Program-made: the position numbers and the translations under genes | The notes under the pieces: generated by a model | Databases searched by the model: none | Told to the model about the DNA's origin: nothing | The model's input: only the letters and a program-made list of their open reading frames with translations | Origin: Ancylobacter sp. Lp-2 | Lineage (GTDB): Bacteria; Pseudomonadota; Alphaproteobacteria; Rhizobiales; Xanthobacteraceae | Direction of reading: 5' to 3' | Length of the DNA stretch: 64,000 nucleotides | NCBI RefSeq assembly: GCF_020523795.1 | Contig: NZ_JAJALI010000002.1 | Location: forward strand, 431,690 to 495,689 | Part shown: piece by piece, positions 1 through 10,284 of the stretch | Numbering within the stretch: the stretch's first letter is position 1 | Layout: each line of letters opens with the position of its first letter

Positions 1-728
1 ATCGCGGCGCCGCCCGCTCGGTCACCGCGCTCGCCTCCATGCTGGCGCACGAGATCAAGAACCCGCTGTCGGGCATTCGCGGCGCGGCGCAGTTGCTGGA
101 GCTCAACGCCAGCGACGACGACCGCTCGCTGACCCGGCTGATCACCGACGAGGCCGACCGCATCGTCAAGCTGGTCGACCGCATGGAGGTGTTCTCCGAC
201 GAGCGGCCGATCGAGCGCGAGCCGGTGAACATTCACGCGGTGCTGGAGCATGTGCGCACGCTGGCTTCCACCGGCTTCGCGCGCAACATCCGCTTCGTCG
301 AGGAGTACGATCCTTCGCTGCCGCCGGTGCTGGCCAATCGCGACCAGCTCATCCAGATCTTCCTCAATCTGGTGAAGAACGCCGCCGAAGCCATTGGCGA
401 CAGCCCGGATGGCGAGATCATGCTCACCACCGCCTTCCGTCCCGGCGTGCGGCTTACCGTGCCCGGCTCGGCGACGCGCGTCAGCCTGCCGCTGGAATTC
501 TGCGTGCGCGACAACGGTCCCGGCGTGCCGGAGGACCTGATGCAGCATTTGTTCGACCCCTTCGTCACCACCAAGCCAACCGGCACCGGCCTCGGCCTCG
601 CTTTGGTCGCCAAGATCGTCGGCGACCATGGCGGCATCATCGAATGCGACAGCCAGCCCCGCCGCACCATCTTCCGAGTCCTCATGCCCATGTATCGCGG
701 CGCTGCCCGCGGCACTGAGAAGAATTGA
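1..728 (+). CDS. ntrB: Nitrogen regulation sensor kinase NtrB (5' truncated by window)
   Basis: This is the C-terminal 240 or so residues of the PII-controlled histidine kinase/phosphatase that acts on NtrC. The reading frame is open from the first bases of the window, so the gene starts upstream and the PAS sensor domain is missing here. Visible are the H-box ([13 protein letters not shown], phosphoacceptor His), the N-box ([10 protein letters not shown]) and the G1/G2 ATP-binding boxes ([17 protein letters not shown]). There is no membrane segment, as expected for cytosolic NtrB. The stop lies 7 nt before ntrC, so the two are co-transcribed. The NtrB assignment over another HisKA kinase rests on the tight pairing with ntrC and the H-box sequence. 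Confidence 0.95.
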   Translation, partial: RGAARSVTALASMLAHEIKNPLSGIRGAAQLLELNASDDDRSLTRLITDEADRIVKLVDRMEVFSDERPIEREPVNIHAVLEHVRTLASTGFARNIRFVEEYDPSLPPVLANRDQLIQIFLNLVKNAAEAIGDSPDGEIMLTTAFRPGVRLTVPGSATRVSLPLEFCVRDNGPGVPEDLMQHLFDPFVTTKPTGTGLGLALVAKIVGDHGGIIECDSQPRRTIFRVLMPMYRGAARGTEKN

Positions 729-735
729 GAGCGCC

Positions 736-2178
<1,443 letters not shown>

Positions 2179-2253
2179 GGGGCGTCGCCCACATTCAAGT
2201 GATGTGGATGCCAGCCGATTAAATGCGGCTGGGTCTGGCGCGTGTCACATTTT

Positions 2254-2270
2254 TGCACCAGTGTCGTTTC
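2254..2270 (+). promoter_or_regulatory. Possible NtrC half-site in the ntrC-ntrY gap
   Basis: The 144-base gap between ntrC and ntrY contains a perfect left half (TGCACCA, 2254-2260) of the enteric NtrC consensus TGCACCA-N3-TGGTGCA. The right half at 2264-2270 (TCGTTTC) matches poorly. The position just upstream of ntrY would suit cross-control of ntrYX by NtrC, but a single half-site is weak evidence. Confidence 0.3.
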
Positions 2271-2322
2271 ACTGCATCAGTTGCGCCGGTTCGAATCGAA
2301 CCGGCCGGTGCCGTGGTGAGAC

Positions 2323-4587
2323 ATGAGCGATAGTGGCCGAACACGAGAGACCGAAAGCCGCGACACTCCCGACCTCGGGGGCATGGGCTTTCGTTTCTCG
2401 TTCTGGGGGCTGGCCCCACTGGCCGTTCTGGCCGCACTGGTCACCTCACTGGTCAGCTTCGTCGTCCTGATCGGCATCACCCCGCTGGTGCCGTCGCACG
2501 AAATCGTCATCGTCGTGCTCTGCATCAACGGCGTGATGTCGCTGACCCTGCTCGGCATCATCGGCCGCGAGGTCTGGCGCATCGTCAAGGCCCGTCGCAG
2601 GGGCCGCGCCGCCGCCCGGCTGCATGTCCGCATCGTCGGGCTGTTCGGCGTCGTCGCCGTCGTCCCGGCACTACTGGTAGCGCTTCTGGCGAGCATCACA
2701 CTAGATCGTGGGCTGGATCGCTGGTTCTCGGTGCGCACCCGCGCCATCGTCGACAATGCCGTGTCGGTGGCGCAGACCTATGTGCGGGAGCACGCCTATT
2801 CGATCCGCGGCGACATCCTCGGCATGGCGCGCGACCTGCAGCGTATCCGGCCGCTCTGGGACAGCGACCGCAGTCGCTTCCGTCAGGCGATGACCGCCCA
2901 GGCCGTGGTGCGCGGGCTACCGGGGGCGATGGTGATCCAGCGCGACCTGTCGGTGGTCGACCGCACGACCATCCGCACCGGCCGGGAATTCGTGGTGCCC
3001 TCCAATCTCGCGGTGAAGGACGCCACCGAAGAGCAGCCACTGATCTACTTGCCGACCGATGCCGATTTCGTCGGAGCGGTCATCCCCTTGAAAGATTTCG
3101 GAGATTTGTTTCTGTACGTGGCGCGTCCCATCGATGCGCGCGTGATCAACTATCTCAAGGAAACCCAAGCGGCGGTCGCTGATTACCGCAACCTCGAGCA
3201 GCAACGCATCGGCGTGCAGGTCGCTTTCGCTCTGCTCTACGCGGTGATCTCGCTGACCGTCCTGCTCTGCGCGGTATGGCTCGGCATCCATTTCGCCAAC
3301 CACCTCGTCGCCCCGATCCGCCGGCTGATCGGAGCGGCCGACTTGGTCGCCGCCGGCAATCTTTATGTCGAGGTGCCGGTACGGCGAGCCGAGGGCGACC
3401 TGTCGAGCCTCGCCGAGACCTTCAACAAGATGACGCAGGAACTGCGCACCCAGCAGAACGACCTCGTGCAGGCGCGTGACCAGATCGACACCCGCCGTCG
3501 CTTCACCGAGGCGGTGCTGTCCGGCGTGGGAGCCGGCGTCATCGGTGTCGGTTCCTCCGGTTCCGTCACCATCATCAACCGCCCGGCGGAGAAGATGCTG
3601 GGCGTGAGCGAGGACGACGCGCTCGGAAAACCGCTCGGCGATATCGTGCCGGAGATCGCCCCGATGCTGGCCGAGGCGGTGGGCGCGGGCCCGCGCTCGG
3701 TGCAGGGCAACACCACGCTGTCGCGCAACGGCCGCGACCGGGTGATCGCCGTCCGCTTCACCACCGAGCAGTCGCGCGAGGCCGATCACGGCTGGGTCGT
3801 CACGCTGGACGACATCACCGAGCTCGTTGTCGCCCAGCGCTCGTCCGCCTGGGCCGACATCGCCCGGCGCATCGCCCATGAAATCAAGAATCCGCTGACC
3901 CCGATCCAGCTTTCCGCCGAACGTCTCCGCCGGCGCTATGGCAAGGTGATCGGCGAGGATCGCGAGGTGTTCGACCAATGCACCGACACCATTATCCGGC
4001 AGGTCGGCGACATCGGCCGCATGGTGGACGAGTTCTCTTCCTTCGCCCGCATGCCCAAGCCGGTGGTGGAGGAGCAGGATGTCGCCGAGACGGTGCGCCA
4101 GGTGGTCTTCCTGATGCGGGTCGGCAATCCGGAGATCGACATCCAGTTCGCGTCTCCGGAAGGTCCCGTGACGGCACGCTTCGATCGACGGCTTATCTCC
4201 CAGGCGCTCACAAATATCGTGAAGAACGCCACCGAAGCGCTTGCCGCCGTTGAGCCGGGGGAGCAGATCGAGCCTCCGCGTATCGCGGTGGAACTCTCGG
4301 CCGACGAGCGGACCATCACCATCGACATCATCGACAACGGCAAGGGCCTGCCGACAGAGAACCGGGCTCGGTTGCTCGAGCCCTATGTGACGACGCGTGA
4401 GAAGGGCACCGGCCTTGGCCTCGCCATCGTCGGAAAGATCATGGAGGAGCACGGCGGCGGGATCGAACTCGCCGACGCGCCGGAAGGGCGGGGCGCCTGG
4501 ATCCGCCTGCGCTTCCAGCGTGCGGGCGCCGGGCTTCCTCATCTCGTAACCAGCGAAAAGGCCGCGCCTGTACCGCAGGCCGGATAA
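2323..4587 (+). CDS. ntrY: Nitrogen regulation membrane sensor kinase NtrY
   Basis: Membrane histidine kinase, 754 aa, partner of NtrX in nitrogen and redox-related control in alphaproteobacteria. Several hydrophobic segments lie in the first 130 residues. An extracytoplasmic sensing region follows, then another membrane segment near 310-330, a HAMP linker (LVAPIRRLIGAADLVAAGN), a PAS domain, the H-box with His519 ([20 protein letters not shown]), the N-box (NIVKNATEAL) and ATP-binding boxes (DNGKGLP, GTGLGLAIVGKI). It is close upstream of ntrX (12 nt), so the pair forms one operon. Length and domain order match family members. Confidence 0.96.
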   Translation: MSDSGRTRETESRDTPDLGGMGFRFSFWGLAPLAVLAALVTSLVSFVVLIGITPLVPSHEIVIVVLCINGVMSLTLLGIIGREVWRIVKARRRGRAAARLHVRIVGLFGVVAVVPALLVALLASITLDRGLDRWFSVRTRAIVDNAVSVAQTYVREHAYSIRGDILGMARDLQRIRPLWDSDRSRFRQAMTAQAVVRGLPGAMVIQRDLSVVDRTTIRTGREFVVPSNLAVKDATEEQPLIYLPTDADFVGAVIPLKDFGDLFLYVARPIDARVINYLKETQAAVADYRNLEQQRIGVQVAFALLYAVISLTVLLCAVWLGIHFANHLVAPIRRLIGAADLVAAGNLYVEVPVRRAEGDLSSLAETFNKMTQELRTQQNDLVQARDQIDTRRRFTEAVLSGVGAGVIGVGSSGSVTIINRPAEKMLGVSEDDALGKPLGDIVPEIAPMLAEAVGAGPRSVQGNTTLSRNGRDRVIAVRFTTEQSREADHGWVVTLDDITELVVAQRSSAWADIARRIAHEIKNPLTPIQLSAERLRRRYGKVIGEDREVFDQCTDTIIRQVGDIGRMVDEFSSFARMPKPVVEEQDVAETVRQVVFLMRVGNPEIDIQFASPEGPVTARFDRRLISQALTNIVKNATEALAAVEPGEQIEPPRIAVELSADERTITIDIIDNGKGLPTENRARLLEPYVTTREKGTGLGLAIVGKIMEEHGGGIELADAPEGRGAWIRLRFQRAGAGLPHLVTSEKAAPVPQAG

Positions 4588-4599
4588 GGGAGTGCCGAC

Positions 4600-5967
4600 A
4601 TGGCGACCGACATTCTGATTGTCGACGACGAGGCCGATATTCGCGGGCTGGTCGCCGGCATTCTCGAAGACGAGGGGTATGGCGCCCGTACCGCCAAGGA
4701 CAGCGACGAGGCGCTCGCCGCCATCGAAGCGCGCCGCCCGCACCTCATCTTCCTCGACATCTGGATCGAGCGCTCCAAGCTCGACGGCCTCCAACTGCTG
4801 GAAGTGATCAAGCGTCACCATCCGGAAGTGCCGGTGGTGATGATCTCCGGCCATGGCACCGTCGAAACCGCCGTGGCGGCGATCAAGCAGGGGGCCTACG
4901 ACTTCATCGAGAAGCCGTTCAATTCCGACCGGCTGATCCTCGTCGCCAATCGGGCGCTGGAGACGCTGCGACTGAAGCGGGAAGTGCGCGACCTCAAGCA
5001 GCGCGCCCCGCTCGCCCAGCACCTGATCGGCAAATCCTCGGTCATGAACCAGCTGCGCCAGACCATCGAGCGGGTGGCGCCGACCAACAGCCGCATCATG
5101 ATCGTCGGCCCCTCCGGTTCCGGCAAGGAGCTGACCGCCCGCATGCTCCACGCGGCCTCGGCGCGCGCCAACGGGCCGTTCGTGGTGATCAACGCCGCGG
5201 CCATCACCCCCGAGCGCATGGAAGTGGAGCTGTTCGGCGTCGAGGCGACGACGGGGCAGGGGCGGCAGGTCGGTGCGCTCGAGGAGGCGCATGGCGGCAC
5301 GCTGTTCATCGACGAAATCGCCGACATGCCGCGCGAAACCCAGAACCGCATCCTCCGGGTGCTGGTCGACCAGAATTTCATGCGGGTCGGTGGCGCCACG
5401 CGCGTGTCGGTGGATGTGCGGATCATCTCCTCCACCGCCCGAAACCTGGAGAAGGAGATCGCCGAAGGGCGTTTTCGCGAGGACCTCTATCACCGCCTGG
5501 GCGTGGTACCGATCCGTGTACCGCCGCTCGCCGAGCGCCGCGACGATGTGCCCGAGCTGGTCGAATTCTTCCTCGAGCAGATCTCGCAGGGCACCGGCCT
5601 GCCGCGCCGACGCATCGCCGACGACGCGCTGGCTGTGCTGCAGTCGCACGATTGGCCGGGCAATGTCCGCCAGTTGCGCAACAACATCGAACGGCTGCTG
5701 ATCCTTGCGAGCGGCGAGCCCGATGCGCCGGTGACGGCCGACATGCTGCCGCCGGACGTAGGCTCCCTGGTACCCAACCTGCCCAACGGCAATGGCGGCG
5801 AGCATCTCATGGGGCTGCCGCTGCGCGATGCCCGCGAGGTGTTCGAGCGCGAATATCTGGTGGCGCAGATCAGCCGCTTCGGCGGCAACATCTCGCGCAC
5901 AGCCGAATTTGTCGGCATGGAGCGCTCGGCACTGCACCGCAAGCTCAAGGCGCTCGGCATCGGCTGA
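4600..5967 (+). CDS. ntrX: Response regulator NtrX
   Basis: Partner regulator of NtrY, 455 aa. The receiver has phosphoacceptor Asp53 (LIFLDIW). The AAA+ domain has Walker A GPSGSGKE and Walker B LFIDEIADMP, and a Fis-type HTH ends the protein. Where NtrC carries GAFTGA, this protein reads GVEATTGQGRQ, so the sigma-54 contact loop is missing. That is typical of alphaproteobacterial NtrX and suggests it does not activate sigma-54 promoters the way NtrC does. After the stop there is only a weak 6-bp hairpin (5968-5982) without a T-tract. Confidence 0.96.
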   Translation: MATDILIVDDEADIRGLVAGILEDEGYGARTAKDSDEALAAIEARRPHLIFLDIWIERSKLDGLQLLEVIKRHHPEVPVVMISGHGTVETAVAAIKQGAYDFIEKPFNSDRLILVANRALETLRLKREVRDLKQRAPLAQHLIGKSSVMNQLRQTIERVAPTNSRIMIVGPSGSGKELTARMLHAASARANGPFVVINAAAITPERMEVELFGVEATTGQGRQVGALEEAHGGTLFIDEIADMPRETQNRILRVLVDQNFMRVGGATRVSVDVRIISSTARNLEKEIAEGRFREDLYHRLGVVPIRVPPLAERRDDVPELVEFFLEQISQGTGLPRRRIADDALAVLQSHDWPGNVRQLRNNIERLLILASGEPDAPVTADMLPPDVGSLVPNLPNGNGGEHLMGLPLRDAREVFEREYLVAQISRFGGNISRTAEFVGMERSALHRKLKALGIG

Positions 5968-6065
5968 GCCGGGATCCCCGGCCCACAGTCGCGCGACACC
6001 TCCGCCCTCGATCGGACGACTATCGCCCGATCGTCAGGAAAGTGCTCTAATATCAATAGGCTGGC

Positions 6066-6110
6066 GCATGTTGCCTTTCGCGAAAGTCTTTCAGCTTTTG
6101 CGGAACATGC
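6066..6110. repeat. Rhizobial-type palindromic intergenic element
   Basis: An imperfect palindrome in the ntrX-trkA gap, with outer arms GCATGTT (6066-6072) and AACATGC (6104-6110). The interior holds TTTCGCGAAA and a purine/pyrimidine-rich stretch ending TTTTGCGG, followed by TCTAG. The layout resembles the abundant elements with 'AGAGCATG...CATGCTCT' ends found between genes in Rhizobiales. Only one copy lies in this window, so the repeat nature is inferred from that resemblance. Confidence 0.5.
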
Positions 6111-6143
6111 TCTAGTCTCCCGCGTAAGGGTTTGGGGGTAGCG

Positions 6144-7520
6144 ATGAAGGTCGTGATCTGCGGCGCGGGCCAGGTGGGTTTCGGCATCGCCGAGCGATTG
6201 GCGGCCGAACAGAACGACGTGTCGATCATCGACACCTCGCCCCGGCTCATCCAGGCCGTGACCGACACGCTGGACGTGCGCGGCTTCGTCGGCCACGGCT
6301 CGCATCCCGACGTGCTGGAGCGCGCCGGCCTTGAGGCGGCCGACATGCTCATCGCCGTCACCCTGCACGACGAGGTCAACATGGTGGCCTGCCAGGTCGG
6401 CCATGCGCTGTTCGACGTGCCGACCAAGATCGCCCGCGTCCGTGCCCAGAGCTACCTGCAGGGCCATTGGCGCGACCTGTTCTCGCGCGACCACCTGCCC
6501 ATCGATGTGGTGATCTCGCCGGAGATCGAGGTCGGCGAGATGGTACTTCGCCGCCTGTCGCTGCCCGGCGCGGTCGATACGGTGAGCTTCGCCGACGGCG
6601 CCGCGGTGGTGGTCGGCGTGCGCTGCGCCGATGATTGCCCGGTGCTCGATACGCCGCTGCGCCAGCTTACCGATCTGTTCCCCGACCTCCGCGCCGTGGT
6701 GGTGGCGGTCAACCGAAAGGGGCGGGTGTTCGTGCCGCGCAGCGCGGACGCACTGATCGCCGGCGATCTCGTCTATTTCGTCGCCGGCGCCGATCAGGTG
6801 ACGCGCACCTTGTCGATTTTCGGTCATGACGAGCCGCCGGCGCAGCGCGTGGTCATCGGCGGCGGCGGCAATATCGGCCTTTATGTCGCCCGCGAGCTGG
6901 AACGGCGTAATCCGCGTGCCCGCGTCAAGATCATCGAGGACAATGCCGAGCGCGCGGAGGCCATCGCGCAGGAATTGTCCAAGACGGTGGTGTTGCGGGG
7001 CAGCGCCCTCGACCGACTGATCCTGGAAGAGGCGGCGGTTGGCGATGCCGACACCATGATCGCGGTGACCAACGACGATCGCGTCAACATCCTGTCGTGC
7101 CTGCTGTCGCGCGAGCTCGGCGCGTCGGGCATGCTGTCGCTGCTGAACGATCCCAACTATCCGGCCTTCGCGCGCGGGCTCGGCATCGACGCTTATGTCA
7201 ATCCGCGGCAGATCACCGTCTCGAAGATCCTGCAATATGTCCGCAAGGGCCGTATCCGCGGCGTGCATTCGCTGTTGAACGGCGCCGGCGAGGTGATCGA
7301 GGCTGAAGCACTGGAAACCTCGCCGCTGGTCGGCAAGCCGCTGCGTAGCCTCGACCTGTTCGACGGCATGCGCATCGGTGCCATTCTGCGGGGCGGACAG
7401 TTGATCCTGCCGCGCGGCGATGTGGTCATCCATGCCCGCGACCGGGTGATCATCTTCGCGCTGGCCGACCGGGTGAAGCGGGTGGAGCAGATGTTCCGGG
7501 TCAGCCTGGAATTCTTTTGA
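6144..7520 (+). CDS. trkA: Trk system potassium uptake protein TrkA
   Basis: Peripheral NAD(H)-binding regulator of the Trk K+ channel, 458 aa. It contains two RCK_N/RCK_C units. The first begins at the N-terminus with the Rossmann motif CGAGQVGFGIAE, and the second near residue 235 with GGGNIGLYVARELE. The start is ATG 6144; an in-frame TTG four codons upstream is possible but gives no better N-terminus. The gene lies between ntrX and trkH, a common arrangement in Rhizobiales. Confidence 0.95.
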   Translation: MKVVICGAGQVGFGIAERLAAEQNDVSIIDTSPRLIQAVTDTLDVRGFVGHGSHPDVLERAGLEAADMLIAVTLHDEVNMVACQVGHALFDVPTKIARVRAQSYLQGHWRDLFSRDHLPIDVVISPEIEVGEMVLRRLSLPGAVDTVSFADGAAVVVGVRCADDCPVLDTPLRQLTDLFPDLRAVVVAVNRKGRVFVPRSADALIAGDLVYFVAGADQVTRTLSIFGHDEPPAQRVVIGGGGNIGLYVARELERRNPRARVKIIEDNAERAEAIAQELSKTVVLRGSALDRLILEEAAVGDADTMIAVTNDDRVNILSCLLSRELGASGMLSLLNDPNYPAFARGLGIDAYVNPRQITVSKILQYVRKGRIRGVHSLLNGAGEVIEAEALETSPLVGKPLRSLDLFDGMRIGAILRGGQLILPRGDVVIHARDRVIIFALADRVKRVEQMFRVSLEFF

Positions 7521-7550
7521 GAGACGAGTTCGTCTGAAAGGCGCTTGCCT

Positions 7551-8999
7551 ATGATCGCGCTCGCCCGCTACGGAGCCGCCGCCGCCTGCGTGCTGGCAGC
7601 TTTCCTTTTCGCCGCCGCAATGGACGCATTGCTGCGCGGCGAAGACGGAGCCGCAGCGTTCCTGGCGACCGCCCTGCTTACCGTGTTCGGTGCCGGTGCC
7701 GTCTATCTCGGGCTACGCAATGTGAAGGCGAAGCTCGAACGCCTGTCGTCCTTTGCGCTGCTGCTGGTACTCTGGCTGGGCATCCCCACGCTCGCTGCTC
7801 TTCCTATCGCGGCGACGACGCCACTCACCTTTGCTCAATCCTGGTTCGAGGCGACCTCGGCCTTCACCACCAGCGGCGGCGGACTGATCCACAGCGTCGA
7901 TGGCTTGCCGCGAGCGACGCTCGGCTGGCTGCTGACCCTGCAATGGACGGGCGGCCTGCTCACCCTGGTCGGCTTCGTCGCCGTGCTCGGCCCTGCAGGA
8001 GTGGGCGGCCTGCCCGACCACGCCGAACGCAGCCATCTGCTCCGGCGCAGCGGAGCAACCTCGATCTCCGACGCCTTGCGACAGGTGCTGCCGGTCTATC
8101 TCGGCGCCACCGTGCTGTGCACGGTCATGCTCTACATTGTCGGCGTGCGGATGTTCGACGCGCTCGGCCTCGCCGGCGCCGCCTTGTCGACCGGCAGCCT
8201 GCTACCGGATGCCGACGGCATGACCGCCTATGGCCCCTTCGCCGTGAAACTGGTGATGATGCTGTTCATGCTGGTCGGCGGAACCAGCATTCTGTGGCAT
8301 CGCATGATCCTTACCCGTCGCTTTCGCCTCGCCCTTGGGCAGCAGGAGAATCTCGGCGTCGTGGTGGTGAGCCTGCTTATCGGCGTGCTCGCCGCCGCCG
8401 GCTGGTACGCGACCCCGATCGGCGGCCAATCGTTGGTACTGGCGTTGGAGGACGGGTTGTTCACCGGCATCGCGCTGGTGACGACCACGGCCATCGAGCC
8501 GCATGCCGGTGCCTTCGGGGCCTTGCCCCTGGCTCTGGTGCTGGTGGTCATCTTCGTCGGAGGGGCGAGCTTTTCCTCGGCCGGCGGCATCAAGATGTAC
8601 CGGGCCGCGGCCATGGCCGTGCAGGCCTCGCTGGAGCTGGAGAGGCTCGTGCATCCCAACGCCGTGCATCCGCGCCGCCTCGGGCAGCAGAGCATCTCGA
8701 TGCAGATGATGAAGGCGATCTGGCTGTGTTTCGGCGTCGCCTGCTGCGGCATCGCGCTCCTGACCATCGCCATTGCACCGGCCATGCCGAGTTTCGACGC
8801 CGCGCTCGTCGCCATCGTTGCCGCCATCAGCAATGCCGCGCCGGTCTATTACGCTGGCTGGGGGGAAGCCGTCGTCTGGCCGGATTGGATCGCGCTACCA
8901 ATCTACGCCCAGCTTATACTGGCCCTCGCCATGATTCTTGGACGGCTCGAAATCCTCGTCGCCCTCGGTCTGGTGCATTTCGCCTTCTGGCGGCGGTAA
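7551..8999 (+). CDS. trkH: Trk/Ktr potassium transporter membrane subunit TrkH
   Basis: Polytopic inner-membrane K+ uptake channel subunit, 482 aa, with about ten hydrophobic segments. The selectivity-filter loops of the Trk/Ktr family are visible: FTTSGGG near 105 and TTTAIEPHAG near 315, plus GGASFSSAGGIKMYR near 345, which matches the conserved Trk segment. The start is ATG 7551 with a GAAAGG ribosome site about 10 bases ahead, 30 nt after trkA. It works with TrkA in potassium homeostasis. Confidence 0.93.
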   Translation: MIALARYGAAAACVLAAFLFAAAMDALLRGEDGAAAFLATALLTVFGAGAVYLGLRNVKAKLERLSSFALLLVLWLGIPTLAALPIAATTPLTFAQSWFEATSAFTTSGGGLIHSVDGLPRATLGWLLTLQWTGGLLTLVGFVAVLGPAGVGGLPDHAERSHLLRRSGATSISDALRQVLPVYLGATVLCTVMLYIVGVRMFDALGLAGAALSTGSLLPDADGMTAYGPFAVKLVMMLFMLVGGTSILWHRMILTRRFRLALGQQENLGVVVVSLLIGVLAAAGWYATPIGGQSLVLALEDGLFTGIALVTTTAIEPHAGAFGALPLALVLVVIFVGGASFSSAGGIKMYRAAAMAVQASLELERLVHPNAVHPRRLGQQSISMQMMKAIWLCFGVACCGIALLTIAIAPAMPSFDAALVAIVAAISNAAPVYYAGWGEAVVWPDWIALPIYAQLILALAMILGRLEILVALGLVHFAFWRR

Positions 9000-9021
9000 C
9001 GAAAGACGGCTCGAGGAAACC

Positions 9022-9882
9022 ATGTCGCGCGTGGCTTATGTGAACGGTCTCTATGTCCCGCATGCCGACGCGGCCGTGCATGTCGAGGACCGTGGCTACC
9101 AGTTCGCCGACGGGGTCTACGAGGTCTGCGAGGTGCGCGGCGGACGGATGGTCGACGAACGCCGCCACATGGAGCGGCTACAGCGCTCGCTACGCGAACT
9201 GCGTATCGCCATGCCGATGCCGCCGGCCGCGCTCGGCGTGGTGCTGCGCGAGACGATCCGGCGCAACCGGGTGCGCGAGGGCATCGTCTATCTCCAGGTG
9301 ACGCGCGGCGTCGCTCGGCGCGACCATTATTTCCCGTCGCCCGACACGCTGCCGTCCATCGTCGTCACTGCACGCGCCACCGACCAGGCGAAGGCCGCCG
9401 CCTCGGTGGCGAGTGGGGCCGCCATCATCACCGTGCCGGACAATCGGTGGGATCGCGTCGACATCAAGACGGTCGGCCTGCTGCCCAACGTGCTCGCCAA
9501 GCAGGCGGCCAAGGAGGCCGGGGCGCGGGAGGCGTGGTTCGTACGGGATGGCGTGGTCACCGAGGGCGGCTCCACCAATGCGTGGATCGTCACGCAAGCG
9601 GGCGCCATCGTCACCCGGCCCGCCGAATCGGGCATATTGCGCGGCATAACCCGCACCGTGCTGTTCGAGGTGGCGAATCGCCTCGGCCTGACGGTGGAGG
9701 AGCGCGGATTCACGCTCGACGAGGCGCTAGCCGCCCGCGAGGCCTTCATTTCCTCGGCCAGCAACGTGGTGGTGCCGATCGTGAGCATAGACGGAAAGAC
9801 GATTGGCGACGGCAAACCGGGACCTGTCGCCCGCTCGCTGCGCGATTCTTTCTACGATGTTGCGGAATTTGCCCGCAAATAG
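9022..9882 (+). CDS. dat: D-amino-acid transaminase
   Basis: PLP-dependent fold-type IV aminotransferase, 286 aa, making D-alanine or D-glutamate for peptidoglycan. The N-terminal motif is the family's (YVNG.Y.P...A.V.VEDRGYQFADGVYEV). The Schiff-base Lys is in RVDIKTVGLLPN, and VTEGGSTNAWIV is the PLP phosphate-binding segment. I chose ATG 9022, preceded by GAGGA at 9014-9018. The branched-chain aminotransferase family shares the fold, but the DRGYQFADGVYEV N-terminus favours Dat. Confidence 0.88.
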   Translation: MSRVAYVNGLYVPHADAAVHVEDRGYQFADGVYEVCEVRGGRMVDERRHMERLQRSLRELRIAMPMPPAALGVVLRETIRRNRVREGIVYLQVTRGVARRDHYFPSPDTLPSIVVTARATDQAKAAASVASGAAIITVPDNRWDRVDIKTVGLLPNVLAKQAAKEAGAREAWFVRDGVVTEGGSTNAWIVTQAGAIVTRPAESGILRGITRTVLFEVANRLGLTVEERGFTLDEALAAREAFISSASNVVVPIVSIDGKTIGDGKPGPVARSLRDSFYDVAEFARK

Positions 9883-10030
9883 CGCAAAACCCCTTCACAG
9901 ACGAAGGCATCTTGCGCGATAGGCTTGGTGTGCGATGCTAAATGAGCACGTCACCGTTGCCGATCCCCGGACGGGAAAGGCAGAGGTGGCGGCCGCGCCG
10001 GCGCACCACACAAACAACGGATCAAAAAAC

Positions 10031-10282
10031 ATGGCCGCGGAACGTACCCAAAACCTTCAGGACACCTTTCTCAATCACGTCCGCAAGAACAAGACGCCAC
10101 TTACGATTTTCCTCGTTAATGGCGTGAAGCTGCAAGGGGTTGTCACCTGGTTCGACAATTTCTGCGTCCTGCTGCGGCGGGACGGGCATTCGCAGCTGGT
10201 CTACAAGCACGCGATCTCCACCATCATGCCCGGTCATCCCGTCCAACTGTTCGAGCCTGACGAGACCGGCGAGAAGGGTTGA
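10031..10282 (+). CDS. hfq: RNA chaperone Hfq
   Basis: Sm-like hexameric RNA chaperone for sRNA-mRNA pairing, 83 aa. Sm1 ([29 protein letters not shown]) and Sm2 ([12 protein letters not shown]) motifs are complete, and the C-tail is short as in other alphaproteobacteria. The frame is open further upstream (to 9935), but the family begins at [10 protein letters not shown], so ATG 10031 is used even though its ribosome site is weak. It overlaps the start region of hflX. The 148-base gap after dat presumably carries its promoter. Confidence 0.97.
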   Translation: MAAERTQNLQDTFLNHVRKNKTPLTIFLVNGVKLQGVVTWFDNFCVLLRRDGHSQLVYKHAISTIMPGHPVQLFEPDETGEKG

Positions 10283-10284
10283 GC

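Noticed and set aside
628-735. Upstream-extended start for ntrC
   Set aside because: It would overlap the ntrB coding region by 101 bases and add 36 residues with no receiver-domain counterpart. ATG 736 directly precedes the receiver.
2917-5937. A 1006-codon open frame on the - strand opposite ntrY and ntrX
   Set aside because: It is the third-position shadow of two certain genes, with no ribosome site or family motif. The same applies to 10234-12957 on the - strand.
6045-6143. Riboswitch or small RNA ahead of trkA
   Set aside because: The fold is explained by the rhizobial palindromic element, and no known riboswitch core motif is visible.
9935-10030. N-terminal extension of Hfq
   Set aside because: The frame is open, but Hfq orthologues begin at [10 protein letters not shown] and the 32 extra residues have no similarity to the family.
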